From positions 366,001-430,000 of the forward strand of contig OX345644.1 in assembly GCA_947044365.1 (NCBI GenBank): DNA of 64,000 nt. Reading direction: 5' to 3'. The notes under the pieces were generated by a model. The model searched no databases. It was not told the DNA's origin and worked only from the letters and a program-made list of their open reading frames with translations. This DNA comes from Petrosia ficiformis. Lineage: Eukaryota; Porifera; Demospongiae; Haplosclerida; Petrosiidae. The position numbers were made by a program, and so were the translations under genes. Position 1 is the stretch's first letter; each line of letters opens with the position of its first letter. Below, piece after piece: positions 1-23,308 of this stretch.

Positions 1-62
1 ATTCGTTATTTTATATTTGCAGTACATGTAATTGATCTCACATCTCTACATTATAATTATAA

Positions 63-6265
<6,203 letters not shown>

Positions 6266-6721
6266 TTATAACTAAACAAAAATAACATTACAACAATCAA
6301 CATCAGTAATGACAAAAAAAAAATCATGATTATTCATTCATTAATTATCCTCCCTGTTCTTCCTGTGTCAGTCATGATGTTTTTATGTTTTGTTTGTATT
6401 TCTCCCTCACTGTATGTATTTCATCCGTTTAATTCAACATGTTTTGAAACTGTTAAAATTTTGTAATGCTTGCTGGTTGCAGGAAAAAAAAGAACAAAAT
6501 TAATAGAAACAAGAAATGAAAAAGCAGCTGAGATAACAATAATGATGTGTTAATAAAAGAGAAAAAGATGGTGCGTATGTTTTTGCTGGGTGGAGTAAAT
6601 GCCATGGTACAAAATAACAAAACAACTAATACACGCATATACTGTTAACAATAAATAACTCTACAATACATACGTACGTACACACTTAATACATAACATA
6701 ACAGATGCCTCAAGTATGAGG
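6266..6721. other. Intergenic region between convergent SRPK and FAM72
   Basis: This space between two stop codons should hold both 3' UTRs. It is AT-rich, with an A-run at 6308-6316 and AATAAA-like words near 6553. No further coding signal was seen. Confidence 0.6.
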
Positions 6722-10782
<4,061 letters not shown>

Positions 10783-10983
10783 ATTTCAGCACAAACAAAA
10801 ATGGTGTTCGTCCTTGTCTTGAGCGATCTGTGTTCTATCAATCACGTAGGCGTGGACCTCAGTCCATGCGATTGGTCAATACGCAGATAGTTGCCACAGT
10901 AACATGTAGTAACATATGGACTACTCCACGTGTTCACTCGACAAATTAAAATGATAGATCATTTTTGTATAATAAATATTTTA
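10783..10983. promoter_or_regulatory. FAM72 upstream region / TUBGCP6 3' end
   Basis: Only about 200 bp separate the TUBGCP6 stop (10984) from the FAM72 start (10782) on the same strand, so FAM72's promoter must overlap the TUBGCP6 3' UTR. On the minus strand the TUBGCP6 stop runs straight into TAATAAAATATT, a polyadenylation-like AATAAA. The segment 10680-10900 is clearly more GC-rich than its surroundings, as expected for a promoter. Confidence 0.5.
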
Positions 10984-13900
10984 TTATCTACTGGATGGTT
11001 CATAAAATCTGTTAAAATTAAGTCTCAATAGCAGATCCTCTAAATGTGGTTGATAGCCTCGTTCAACTAGTTTCAAAATAACTGCGTAAAAAAAATAATT
11101 GTATAATTTTTAATATCAACATGAATTAACTAAATGATGAGGCACCATTGGTATGTATGTATGCAACTACATGAGTAGCTAGCTATAGGGAGTTAGTGTA
11201 GGAGGGATGTGGATCTTCCCACACAAAGTACAATGCTATAGCATAAAGCTTTTTAGTTAATGTATGGTGCAGGCACTCTTTAAGATGGTGGAGAAAAAAA
11301 GCTTGTGGATTCAATTTTTCGTGCATGCGATAATTAAATATTGAGTTCCCATACGTGTATTTCCGAGTCAACCATGACACTATTGTCATTTCACTTTAGC
11401 TGAAAATAGTAGTATAATCAATATGGCTAGTTTCAATCCAGCGATCTTTGTTCTGTATATATAGCACCTTGAATCTCCATATCTCATTCCAAACCATAAG
11501 CAGATCCTGTTCGTGTATAAACTGACACACCCTTCAGTAATCATGTGTTGTGTGTAAACTTTGTATGTTAATTAGCGTATGTGCATCCATGCACTTTTTC
11601 TCCACCATTTTAAAAGAGCCTGGATACGAGGTTATGGCCAAGCATGCATACTGTACCAGCTAAGAAAGCAAGCATGTGAAGATAAGCACAGAACATGTGT
11701 TTGTGGGTATTATAACAAAAACATTTAACATTCCACTAATACACTAATTAACAACAAATAATTTAATAATTAATTAATCACCATAGCAACAGTACATGTA
11801 ATTACCTTTAAATAAAAGTTTGAAATTTTCTTTGAAAGAGCGATGGATGCTTGATAAACTTTGAGGACGAAAGTGTCCAACTAAAATCTGTGTACTGAAT
11901 TTCATGACACAACTCAAAATACTTTCAATGATATTCATAACTGGTCGTGTCTTATCAAGTAATAAACATTTGAATATAAGCTCCTTCAGGAACTGATCAT
12001 GAACGCTAATCAATTCATCTAGGCTTTCCACCTGTAGGGAAGAGTTATACATCCATCCATTAATTACACTAATAATAATTAATGTATCTCTGACCAATGA
12101 GATTACAGGAAAGGCATCACCTGCCAGCGCTTTAAATCATAATTCTCATGTGAATTAAGTAAATACATGTATGCTATAAGCTCGAGAATACATAATTCAC
12201 TCACTTCCCTCATGTATTTTGTAACTCAACCTTTATTAGGCCTACTGGAGTGCTGAAACATGTATTGTACTCTATATGCTATTGTTTAATTAATTACAAT
12301 AATCAACTTAAATGTCTTATGCATTAAGCATTGTTTAGTTACAAATGAAAGTTTTGAGAAACTTGGCATATACTGAAACGACACTCATACAACCTTTTAG
12401 CCTCATACCCAAACTCTTATCAATTGTATTAAGAGTCTGGGTATGAGGCTATCCCTACTCACCTTAGTAAACTTATATTCAAATTCTTTCCAGGATACAT
12501 GAAATATCTCATTACTTATGTAACTTTCCATCACTGTTACAAAATGTTGAAGTTCTTGTCTGAAGGAAAAATATTGTAATGAGAAATAGCCAACAGCTAG
12601 GAGAGTAATGTACCTTTGAGCATGAATCTGTCGTACCTGATGAGAACTGAGTTTTACACGATGTTCCCCTGAGAATGTATATATATACCATACATACATA
12701 CATATATATGAACATACGTAGTTACATATATACATGTACATACATGTACACATGTCATAACATATATTATATATATATATATATATATACACACATGTAT
12801 ATATATACATACATACATACACACACATACATATATAGTTACATACATATATACATACATGTACAGACACAGTTAAATACATATATATATATTCGGACAT
12901 ACATAATATAGTTATACATACATGATACATATTATTATTGAATGTCAAACTATTTAATTATAAAAAGTACAAACATAACATATTGTATCACACATTCTCC
13001 TCACCTTTTACAAGGTTTAAAAACACGTTTTTCAAAGCCCAAGAGGCTCGTTTGATTTCCAACATTAGATGAAATACCTAATCAAGATAACTTGATCAAC
13101 TAGAATCAAATATAGTATTGTAATCTAATGTAGGGATTATAAATAATGATATGTAATGACTGACAGGTTATGGGAAATGTATCTACCATTAAACTATAAC
13201 TGTGTACCTTGTCATTTTTATGTAAACACGTATCTATGTACATAGCTACAAACATACATACATAATATTATATATGCACATACATACCTTCATACATACA
13301 TACATATATAATTATATATATATACATACATACTTACATATACATACATATATACATATATACATACATGTACATACATACATACATACATACATGTACA
13401 TACATACATACATACATACTTACATATACATGTACATACATGTATACACATACATATATACATATTAGTATTACATACATATATACATTTAGTAGTATTG
13501 TTTTAGTTTGAAAATGACCACTTTTAGTTATAGTTGTAGTATGCCTAATTTCCCAACCTCAAACCTTTACTAAGGTAATATTAGACTTACTAAAAGGTAG
13601 TTAACCAAAAGTGTCCATTATTGGAACATTTTCATTTAGTTAGTATACAATATATAGTTATTACAATAGGCTTGTAAGTTAGTTTACTAAAATGTCTTAC
13701 TAAAAGGGGTCTTAAATAAAACATAAAATTACATTCATATATACATGCACATGTAGTTACATACATACCATATGTACATAATTACATACATACAATATAC
13801 ATACACACATACATACATGTACATACATACATACATACATAATACAATGTCATATATACATAATACATACACAAATCTACATGTTACTATGACAATTACC

Positions 13901-15311
13901 TTATTATACAAATCTAATTGGCGGTGATGTATAACGATATTCATAGGCCAGTCAACCTACGCATAGTAATAATTAAACATCATTACTACAATAATTATCA
14001 CTAACTCACTTCATAATCTAGTATAAGGAATTGAAGAGCTTTGATGGCTATGTGATTAGGAAAACAAATTAATATTTATAGCGTGATATCATATACATGT
14101 ACATGTACATATATGTACATACATGTGTATTACATGTGTATTACATGTACATTATTATAAACATTATATAATTAATAAGATGATATCATGTATACATGTA
14201 CACACATGTACATGTATGTACATGTGTGTACTTTATATGGTATATACATGTATTATATGTGTATTACAATACATAGGCATGTATATGTGTATGTATGTAC
14301 TTTATATGGTATATACATGTATTATATGTGTATTACAATACATAGGCATGTATATGTGTATGTATGTACTTTATATGGTATATACATGTATTATATGTGT
14401 ATTACATGTATTACAAGGTATGTATACATGTAGATGCATGTACATGTACATGTATGTACTTTATATGGTATATACATGTATTATATGTGTATTACAATAC
14501 ATAGGCATGTATATGTGTATGTATGTACTTTATATGGTATATACATGTATTATATGTGTATTACAATACATAGGCATGTATATGTGTATGTATGTACTTT
14601 ATATGGTATATACATGTATTATATGTGTATTACAATACATAGGCATGTATATGTGTATGTATGTACTTTATATGGTATATACATGTATTATATGTGTATT
14701 ACATGTATTACAAGGTATGTATACATGTAGATGCATGTACATGTACATGTATGTACTTTATATGGTATATACATGTATTATATGTGTATTACAATACATA
14801 GGCATGTATATGTGTATGTAACTATGTATGTACTTTATATGGTATATACATGTATTATATGTGTATTACATGTATTACAAGGTATGTATACATGTACATG
14901 CATGTACATGCATGTACATGTACATGTATGTACTTCATATGGTATATACATGTATTATATGTGTATTACAATACATAGGCATGTATATGTGTATGTATGT
15001 ACTTTATATGGTATATACATGTACACATGTATCTAAATGAATTTATACATAATTATTATTATTATGGTATTACAGATACATGTACATTTATACATACATA
15101 CATATGTACATACATGTACATGTACACATTTATAAATGTACATGTACATATTCATGAATATGTAAATGTACATTTTTACATGTACATGTACATTTATACA
15201 TATAACTAATAGCTACAGAATTAACAGGAACAAATAATGGACTATAGAAATACACAACACATAGATATAATATGATAGATAGATAGATAGATAGATATAT
15301 AGACAGATAGG

Positions 15312-15345
<34 letters not shown>

Positions 15346-15396
15346 TATAGATAGACAGATAGGTAGATAGATAGGTAGATAGATAGACAGATAGTT

Positions 15397-15437
<41 letters not shown>

Positions 15438-18400
15438 TATAGATAGACAGATAGGTAGATAGATAGATAGATAGATAGACAGATAGTTAGATATATAGAT
15501 AGATAGATAGATAGATAGATATAAAGATAGATAGATAGATACATGTAGATAGATAGATATATAGACAGATAGGTAGATATATAGATAGATAGATAGATAG
15601 ATAGATATATAGATAGATAGATAGATAGATATACATGTACATTGTATTTAGCTGATGGTAACAAATCGATTTAATTGAAACCCGAGGGTACTTAGCATTT
15701 TCATTAACTCACAACTTGTTGATAAATGTAGATTGGAGGGACGATTCTTGAATTTCAGTTTCAGATTGGGAATGAGTCCACTAGAATGTGAACCCTCCAG
15801 AGCAGAGTATAGTAAAGGATCCAGGAATGAGGCTGAACACAAATCATCAAGAGAGTGACTATCTATTAACTGGAAAATCATATAAATGTACACATATACA
15901 TACATACATACATACGTACATACATACATATATACGTACATACATACATATATACGTACATACATACATACATACATATATATGTACAGCATACATACAT
16001 GTCCTGCACTCCTAATATTGTTTATTGATGCATGTAACATCATCATGTACATATATGAACATTGAAACCATTAAATAAATAAACTAATAACAAATTTAAA
16101 GAATATCCATTTACACGTAGAATGTACTGTACATGTACATGTACTTGTCATAATAGTGTACTGTGTACATATAGATCCAATATCTAATACATGTACATGT
16201 ACATAAATATGTACATCATGTACTTGTCATAATAGTGTACTGTGTACATATAGATCCAATATCTAATACATGTACATGTACATCCACTGTCTAATACATG
16301 TACATGTACATGTACATACATGTATATAATGTGTACCTTTTCAAATAGTCTAGATGATAATGTGTTAGCAAATTCTCCATCTTCCAGGAGAAGAAATCTC
16401 TTCAATGTTATGAAATGTGTCATAATATTCAGATCTGTAGTGTAGTAATCTACTATGGCTGTGTTTACTAATTTAAACCTGTAGAGACGAGTAATCTACA
16501 TGATTTATTCATCATGTTATATTTATCAGTTATGTTCTATCCATCTGTATGTCTATCTATTCATCTATCTATCCATCCATCCATCTATCCATCCATCCAT
16601 CCAACCATCCATCCATCCATCCATCTATCAATCCATCCATCCAACCACCCACCCAACCAACCACCTACCCACCCATCCATCCATCCATCCATCCATCCAT
16701 CCATCCATCCATCCATCCATCCATCCAACCAAACATCCATCCATGCATCTATCCATCCATCCATCCATCCATCCATCCATCCATCCATCTATCCATCCAT
16801 CTACTCACTGTGTTATGATGGGTGTAACAATACAATGTTGTATTAATGTTGATAAAGGAATTAGAAGAAGTGAATTATCAACTTCAGGAGAAGGATGTGA
16901 TAATGATGAGGATAAGAAAGTAGTGGATGAAAATGGCAAAGAACCTGGAGAGATAACGAGATATGTATAGAAATAAACTATACATTATGATAGATAGATA
17001 ATAGATACATGTAGATAGGTACATGTACATGTAGATATACAGATAATAGATAGATACATGTAGATAGGTACATGTACATGTAGATATACAGATAATAGAT
17101 AGATACATGTAGATAGGTACATGTAGATCAACAGATAACAGATAATAGATAGATACATGTAGATAGGTACATGTAGATAAACAGATAATAGATAGATACA
17201 TGTACATGAGATACATAGATACAGTGGATGGATGGGTGGATATAGTGTAAGTGGTTTCTTACTGAATATTGACAAATCAGTATCGTATTTACTAAAAGAG
17301 ACCACATCAGGGTAATGAATATCATTACAAGATTGCGTGTCTTCATTCTTCAAATCTTCTTTTAGGCCATTTCCTACAGAATAAACATAACTATATACAC
17401 ACATATACACAGACACTACACTACACTACACTACACAATACATTACACACAGACACAATGTATATACACACATAGTCTGCCCACTCTACTCTTATATACA
17501 CACACTATACTACACACAGACAGATGGGTAGGCAGACACACAAACATACACATATATACACACAGACAGATGGGTAGGCAGACACACAAACATACACATA
17601 TACATACATACACACAGACAGATGGGTAGGCAGACACACAAACATACACATATACATACATACACACAGACAGATGGGTAGGCAGACACACAAACATACA
17701 CATATATACACACAGACAGATGGGTAGGCAGACACACAAACATACACATATACATACATACACACAGACAGATGGGTAGGCAGACACACAAACATACACA
17801 TATACATACATACACACAGACAGATGGGTAGGCAGACACACAAACATACAGATACATATACATATATACACACACTATACTACAGACAGACAGATACATA
17901 ATTTATATAATACATATACACACACTATACTACAGACAGACAGATACATAGACGGACACACACACACACACCATGTATTAATTTTTGAATTGTAGTTGGT
18001 GGAGGTTTTCCTCTAGTAGTGCTTGTTTCCTTTACTTGATGTATTTCTAATCTGTCAGGATAAAGGAGATCTTGTATTACAGAACCAGGTACCTCACCAC
18101 GTGACGAGTACACAGGGGTTTCTAACCCATTACCAGTATTATAAATAATATCTTGAATAGTCGAGTGATGAGAATGAACTTTCTGTACAACAGGAAAATC
18201 TTTATTGTCTGATAACTGAATCTGTTGAGATGTGAGAATTCCCTTTTCTTCCATAGGATGTTCCTCATGTGTAACTGGAGGCAAATCTTTCATATTTATT
18301 TCTAATGATGTCACTGGATGATCAGATATTGGTGAGGTGTCTAGTATATACTGAGATACAGACTCAGACTCATAGTTTTGGCGTGAGTCCTCATTCTGGG

Positions 18401-21400
18401 ATTCAGTCTCATGTATATTACCTTCTTTATCATCCTCCTCATTATTGTGTTCAATTTGCTGTTTATTATTCAATTCATTTTCCTCCTTCATCTTCTCTTT
18501 GCCTTCCTCACCATTCTCTTCTTCAATGCACTCTTCCTTGTCCTTGACTTCATCTACGATCTTCACTCTGTCTTTCTCACCATTCTCTTCAATGCACTCT
18601 TCTTCCTCATTGCCTTCATCTTTGTTCTTTGTGTCCTTGCTGTCATTTCCATTCTTCTCTTTGATTTCATTTTCTTCCTCGATACTACCCTCTTTGTCTT
18701 CCTTTTCCAGTCTGCTCTCTTCTAATTTCTTCATCTTCCATTCCTCTTCATTCACCTCTCTCTCCTCGATCTCTCTCTGTTCCATAATCCTACTATTTTC
18801 TATATACTGTATCCTCTTGGCCCCCAGAGCAAACCTTCGTGTTCTCCATCGAGCTCTCATAGTTCGTAGTTCTGCATCTTTAGTCAGCACTTTATAATAT
18901 TCAATAAGATTCTCTCTAGAGAAGAGAGATTACATGTATATCAGAGTTTTTGATAGATTTTGAAGCTTGGGCCAAATTGGCTCAAAAATGTTTAGTGTGT
19001 GCACCATTGGTAATACATCTTGAGCCAATTAACAAAGAGTTAATGCTGTTAGTGACAATATAATCATAATTAACTGCATCACTGGCCCAAAGAGAGAACT
19101 GTGGAATGCCAAATAAGAAGCACTTTGGGCCAATGGTGCGCCATATGAGCTTATCAAAAACACTGATGTATATACTCACTCTGGATAGAAGATACATGCA
19201 CATACTCTAGTGTTGTTTAGTCTTTTAGTTATAATACATCCAGGTACTCAAAATATTTATAGTTCAAAACACTAATATAATATTAGGTTACTAAAAGGGT
19301 TTTAGTTTTAGTTAACTAAATAAAAGTGCCCATTATTGGTCAATTTTTATTTTAGTTAGTTATAGTTATTACAATAGACTTGTAATTTAGTTATAGTTAG
19401 TTAACTAAAAGTCACAATACCTTACTAAAAGGGGTTTTAGTTATAGTTATTACAATAGACTTGTAATTTAGTTATAGTTTAGTTAACTAAAAGTCACAAT
19501 ACCTTACTAAAAGAGGTTTTAGTTATAGTTAACTCAAAATACCTTACTAAAAGAGGTTTTAGTTATAGTTAACTCAAAATACCTTACTAAAAGAGGTTTT
19601 AGTTATAGTTAACTCAAAATACCTTACTAAAAGAGGTTTCAGTTATAGTTAATTAACACACACCTGGCTTGTTGTTCTAATTCTTTCTGTTTTCTCTCCC
19701 TATCCTCCATTGTATTTATTAACATTCTATCTTTCTCCATGTCTTCTCTTTCTATCTCAAAACGATACTGGAATAGAATGTGTACAGTATATGATAAAAG
19801 AAGTTTAACAGGTATCCAGTGTTCTGCCCACACTGGTCGGGAATAACCACCTCTCAGATAATACATACATGTATATAGGCTACTGAGACAGAATTAAGTA
19901 TATACTGGATAAACAGCACTAAATGCAAGTTAGAATCCAACCACCAGTCTAAATATCCTGGGCAGAACAATGCGGTATTATAAACTCACAGCTCTTTCCT
20001 TTTCAGCTTGTAATTTCAATTCATTTAATAAAAGTCTCTTTTTCTCATTCTCGGCTAAAATATTTTCAGCTTCTCTCTCTAAAAAAAATAAATAAATGAA
20101 TTTAGTTTGTAAAATTGAGTTGAAGTACTTTTCAAATCTTCCACAAATTGACGAGCCTCTTTCCTTCTTTTCAGTACAGGTTCGAGACTTTTCAGCTCTT
20201 CCTCACGCTGCTATATATATCAGAGATGAATAGACAGACAGATAGATAAATAGGCAACTGAGTTTTTGATACATTTTGAAGCATGGGCCAAATTGGCTCA
20301 ACAATGATCAGTGTGTGCTCCATTGGTAAGACATCTTGACAAAGAATTAATAGTGCTAGTGACAATGTAATCATAATTAACTGCACCACTGGCTCAAAGG
20401 AGAACTGTGCAGTGCCAAATAAGAAGCTCTTTGGGGCAATGGTGCCCCATATGAGCTTATGATAGGTAATGATTTGGCAATGAAAAGATAGTTGGACTGA
20501 CATATCATGTATCATGTATAACAACTAACCTTTGCTCGTCTTTGTTGATTGAACTCAGTAGCTAAATTATTCATTACATGTTGATAATGGATACATATCA
20601 ACTGAATTCTCTTCAGTTCCTCGAGGGTCTGGGCTAATATTAGTTGAGGGGTCCTGTATCTACCATTGCACAAATGATGCTGCATCAGATATGAGAGAGA
20701 GATTTAGCGACAGATAGATAGACTAACCTGAGGACAGCAAAGACTCAATAGATTAAGAGCTTTACCAGAACTTAAAATATATTTTGAGTATGTTGATAGA
20801 CAAGAAGGAACACTATCATCAGTCATTGAAAATCCTTTTGACCAGTAGCGATAATCTAAAAATTATCAAGAACAAATGAACCAAGATCTCTTTAATCATA
20901 TTACCTCTTTTTTCCAAACTGTCTTCATTAACTTGTAAACCTAACGACTCACAATGACGGTACTGACCACCAAATATCCATAACTGTAATATACTGTTAC
21001 CGATAATAATATCGAATTTCACTTAATTAGAAACATGTTTCGTACCTTAAATATGGTCTGAAAGCTTGTCTGAAAAGTCCAAACATCAGTTGATAATATG
21101 ACAAACCTTCACATCCAATACATTGTGTATATAAGTTATCTAACAGAAATATTCCCTGAGATAAAAGATCGACATTATAGTCAATTCTATCTGTCCACCC
21201 ATCTGTCTGTCCAATCTTCCATCCACATGCACCAAAAAATGTGTCCCTGTCTGTTCGTCTATCCATCTACATGTACATGTATTCATCCATCCATCCAACT
21301 TACTTTAGTATATTGGTCTGTACTCCTTATCATTTTATCAACTAATCTGTATTAATTTATAATTATAATTATTAGTATAAAGAATTAACTCACCTAATTA

Positions 21401-23123
21401 AAAAGATTATGTCATTACCATTGGCTTGTATATAAAACTGTGTTGAGCCTAAACCAGTATAGGAACCAGTCTGATGTTAAATTCCACCACACATGTACAT
21501 GTATAAGTACATGTACACATAATCATCCCATACATCATATACATGTACATCACGTGACCAATGATATAATTACCTTCTGTAGAAGTGAGTTTATCCAACT
21601 TGAGTCTGCAGATTTGAAGTAAGCTACGTAACCCAGTACAAAACCCCTGCGTTACCTCATCCATGTACTGTAGAGGGTCATTATAACATCATTCTGATAC
21701 ACATCAACTAACTTGAAATCCATTCATACTATCTTCTCTCTCTTCACAATCTCTAATCATCTCCACGAGGCTAACAACATGACATAGGTCTCTCTTGTAT
21801 GGGATTTGAGGACATTCTATCTCTCCCATTTCAGATAAAAGAGAGATAAAAAGACGCGAGGATTGAGTAAATCCCTCCGTTCCACTCTCTGATAAATAAT
21901 CTTGTGTAATTCTAATTAGGAGAAGATGACTGGATATTATTATACATACTTAACTTACTCCTTAAGTGGTCCATCCCAACTAATGGGTGGGGCTTCTTCT
22001 ATTGGACCAATCAGATCTATTGTATCGATGAGTGAATCATGACTTGAATATTCTTGTTCTTTAGCAACTGAGGACATACTCGCATGTGTACTGTATCCCT
22101 GTAAGTATCCACAGACTGAGACCCATTCTATGAGAATGTAACCAACCTGTAAGTGTCTATGAAGTATATCGGGAGGGTCATTTGTTAATGGAGGGATACG
22201 AAGTATTGCATTAATAGTGGGTGTGGTTGTGTGAGTTAAACCCTCAAATAAAGTGGAATGTGATGAGTCAAGATTGTCCGAGAGATCCTATGAAAGTAGA
22301 CCACACCCATTAATTATGATATAATTAATTAAAATATATTAACTTACATTTTGACTACAGAAACTCATAAAGCCAGAACCAGGTCTTCTTTCAAAAACCT
22401 ATGTAAAGATTAATTAGTTATACATAATTATATATGATGGATAGATACCTCATCTGTGGTGAACGACAGTGTCTTCAAACTTGAACCAGGGGTTTTCTTG
22501 AAAATGGAACTATGTACATGTACATACATGTACGATATGAACACGAATACATACATAAATACATTCATACACTAGATATATATGTATACATACAATTGTA
22601 CATGTACACATAATGTACAATGTATATATATCTTCACTTACTCAGAGTACAGTGTATATGTATTAGATGAGGAAGGTTCTAATGTCTCATGTACACAGTG
22701 GTCCATAGGGTTAGCCAAAATGGATAAAAATGTGAGTATAGATTGAGTACTGCTGTCTTGAGATAGTGAGTCTATTAATGTAATTAATCTATCAGCCTCT
22801 TTGTGGTTGCCATGTATATAATATCCATGAGCTATGCAACGACACTCAGGTGTTAATGGAGAGCTCCATCTACCATACCATTCGTTTCTTCTTAACAGGA
22901 GTAGATCATAACATGTTCGAACCAAATGCTTTAAGATGATGTCTTCTTTTTTAAAACATGGACTATATAAGTGTTTGGATAAGTGTAATAGAGCGTCACT
23001 TCTTCTTTCCTCTTCTGTTCTCTTATATTGAGTAATGAGAGACTGACAGAGTGTATGAACCATTCTGAAAACACTGCATTCCTCCTCCCTCTTCTCTTTG
23101 ATACCCGCCATCGAACCCGCCAT
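10984..23123 (-). CDS. TUBGCP6: Gamma-tubulin complex component 6
   Basis: Subunit of the gamma-tubulin ring complex that nucleates microtubules. About 27 exons: 22642-23123 (ATG at 23123), 22449-22509, 22348-22398, 22147-22287, 21959-22098, 21713-21911, 21574-21667, one uncertain near 21411-21470, 21046-21155, 20905-20993, 20728-20855, 20530-20679, 20129-20210, 19990-20078, 19664-19777, 17972-18915, 17263-17373, 16809-16944, 16337-16478, 15713-15869, 14010-14047, 13900-13956, 13005-13077, 12614-12668, 12463-12559, 11816-12031 and 10984-11081. Diagnostic: [11 protein letters not shown] and LCCPQ in the N-terminal GCP domain, a long charged middle, then [42 protein letters not shown] and the C-terminal [15 protein letters not shown]. 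The FLLxEDGEFA and GYQPHLED motifs point to GCP6 rather than GCP2-5. Introns are repeat-filled. Confidence 0.93.
12398..12451. mobile_element. 54-bp foldback (inverted repeat) next to a splice donor
   Basis: The left arm TAGCCTCATACCCAAACTCT (12398-12419) pairs with the right arm AAGAGTCTGGGTATGAGGCT (12430-12451) over 22 bp with one mismatch and a 10-base loop. It ends 12 bases from the TUBGCP6 exon edge at 12463. The arm matches the TIR of the 43272-43911 transposon in outline (TAG-CTC-TACCCA-ACT), so it may be a minimal relic of that family. Confidence 0.65.
12670..13490. repeat. (ACAT/ATGT)n simple repeats in TUBGCP6 introns
   Basis: CATA/TACA tetranucleotide repeats and an (AT)n run at 12766-12788 fill the introns flanking the exon 13005-13077. 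No coding signal other than that exon. Confidence 0.85.
13495..13725. mobile_element. Interspersed repeat family C, copy 1
   Basis: AT-rich unit with phrases GACCACTTTTAGTTATAGTT, AAAAGTGTCCATTATTGG, TTACAATAGGCTTGTAAGTT and ACTAAAAGGGG. Shared with 19225-19655 and 29990-30120. It begins with CTTTTAGT and ends with the inverse ACTAAAAG, suggesting terminal inverted repeats. Non-coding; intron of TUBGCP6. Confidence 0.6.
14100..15200. repeat. 68-bp tandem repeat array in TUBGCP6 intron
   Basis: About ten copies of a unit starting GTATGTACTTTATATGGTAT and containing TATTATATGTGTATTACA, alternating with a second version carrying TTACAAGGTATGTATACATG. The alternation gives a higher-order repeat of roughly 300 bp (compare 14360-14460 with 14660-14760). 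The long open frame through it comes from the repeat. It ends in TACATGTA-rich sequence to 15200. Confidence 0.88.
15270..15635. repeat. (GATA)n tract in TUBGCP6 intron
   Basis: Almost pure GATA/GATAGACA/GGTA repeats, between the exon at 14010-14047 and the exon at 15713-15869. Confidence 0.9.
16540..16805. repeat. (ATCC)n tract in TUBGCP6 intron
   Basis: CCATCCAT repeat ending directly at the TUBGCP6 splice donor at 16801-16808 (minus strand). The open frames on both strands (Ile-His-Pro-Ser or Asp-Gly-Trp-Met) are repeat artefacts. Confidence 0.9.
16985..17220. repeat. 34-bp type tandem repeat (GATA with ACATGTAG) in TUBGCP6 intron
   Basis: Repeats of GATACATGTAGATAGGTACA with variable spacers, between exons 16809-16944 and 17263-17373. 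Confidence 0.8.
17405..17970. repeat. 62-bp type minisatellite in TUBGCP6 intron
   Basis: Repeats of CACACAGACAGATGGGTAGG followed by CAGACACACAAACATACACA, alternating between two spacer lengths. It ends with (CA)n at the donor of the large central TUBGCP6 exon (17972). Confidence 0.88.
18943..19167. mobile_element. Inverted-repeat element family B, copy 2
   Basis: Starts AGAGTTTTTGATAGATTTTG, ends CATATGAGCTTATCAAAAAC, so the outer GTTTTTGATA and TATCAAAAAC are inverted repeats. Internal GTGTGCACCATTGG pairs with CCAATGGTGCGCC. Closely similar to 1478-1702 and 20252-20468. TUBGCP6 intron. Confidence 0.75.
19225..19655. repeat. Family C element with about 40-bp tandem expansion
   Basis: Related to 13495-13725. 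Its distal part repeats the unit AGTTATAGTTAACTCAAAAT plus ACCTTACTAAAAGAGGTTTT four to five times (19440-19650). It abuts the donor of the TUBGCP6 exon 19664-19777. Confidence 0.75.
20252..20468. mobile_element. Inverted-repeat element family B, copy 3
   Basis: Starts TGAGTTTTTGATACATTTTG; its right end is GCCCCATATGAGCTTATGAT, so the terminal repeat has decayed. Same internal layout as the other two copies. TUBGCP6 intron. Confidence 0.7.
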
Positions 23124-23308
23124 ATCTTACTCCAAAATATAGCCACGCCCACTAACCTGCGCATGCGCATCAAGGAAAGGGTTGCTCTGGGAAACATAGG
23201 TCATCATTGACTCACCCACTTATATCCTGTAGAGATAAGTAAGCCTACCATCTTCATTTTGTAGTTTTAAGTATCTATTTTTCTATTCATCACCAGAAAC
23301 AAGTAAAG
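23124..23308. promoter_or_regulatory. Bidirectional promoter TUBGCP6 / SLC25A3 with NRF-1-type site
   Basis: 185 bp lie between the two divergent start codons. It contains the perfect palindrome TGCGCATGCGCA at 23158-23169, identical to the NRF-1 consensus of animals, and a CCACGCCCAC box at 23142-23152. NRF-1 sites are typical of promoters of mitochondrial genes such as the phosphate carrier. Binding here is inferred. Confidence 0.65.

Noticed and set aside
11183..11389. Minus-strand ORF ([17 protein letters not shown]) as an extra TUBGCP6 exon
   Set aside because: The flanking exons 11816-12031 and 10984-11081 already join in phase and match the continuous GCP6 C-terminus; this ORF is intronic.
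14123..15040. Long Cys/Tyr/Met/Val-rich open frames that could be read as a repetitive secreted protein
   Set aside because: They follow a roughly 68-bp tandem repeat in a TUBGCP6 intron, occur in several overlapping frames, and no splice-compatible neighbours exist.
16500..16970. Plus-strand frame with a non-repetitive end ([18 protein letters not shown])
   Set aside because: The non-repeat part is the antisense of TUBGCP6 exon 16809-16944, whose minus-strand reading matches GCP6 ([15 protein letters not shown]) and joins both neighbours in phase.
18305..18897. Plus-strand Ser/Phe/Leu-rich open frames
   Set aside because: Antisense shadows of the acidic Glu/Lys-rich central exon of TUBGCP6, which reads in phase with its flanking exons.
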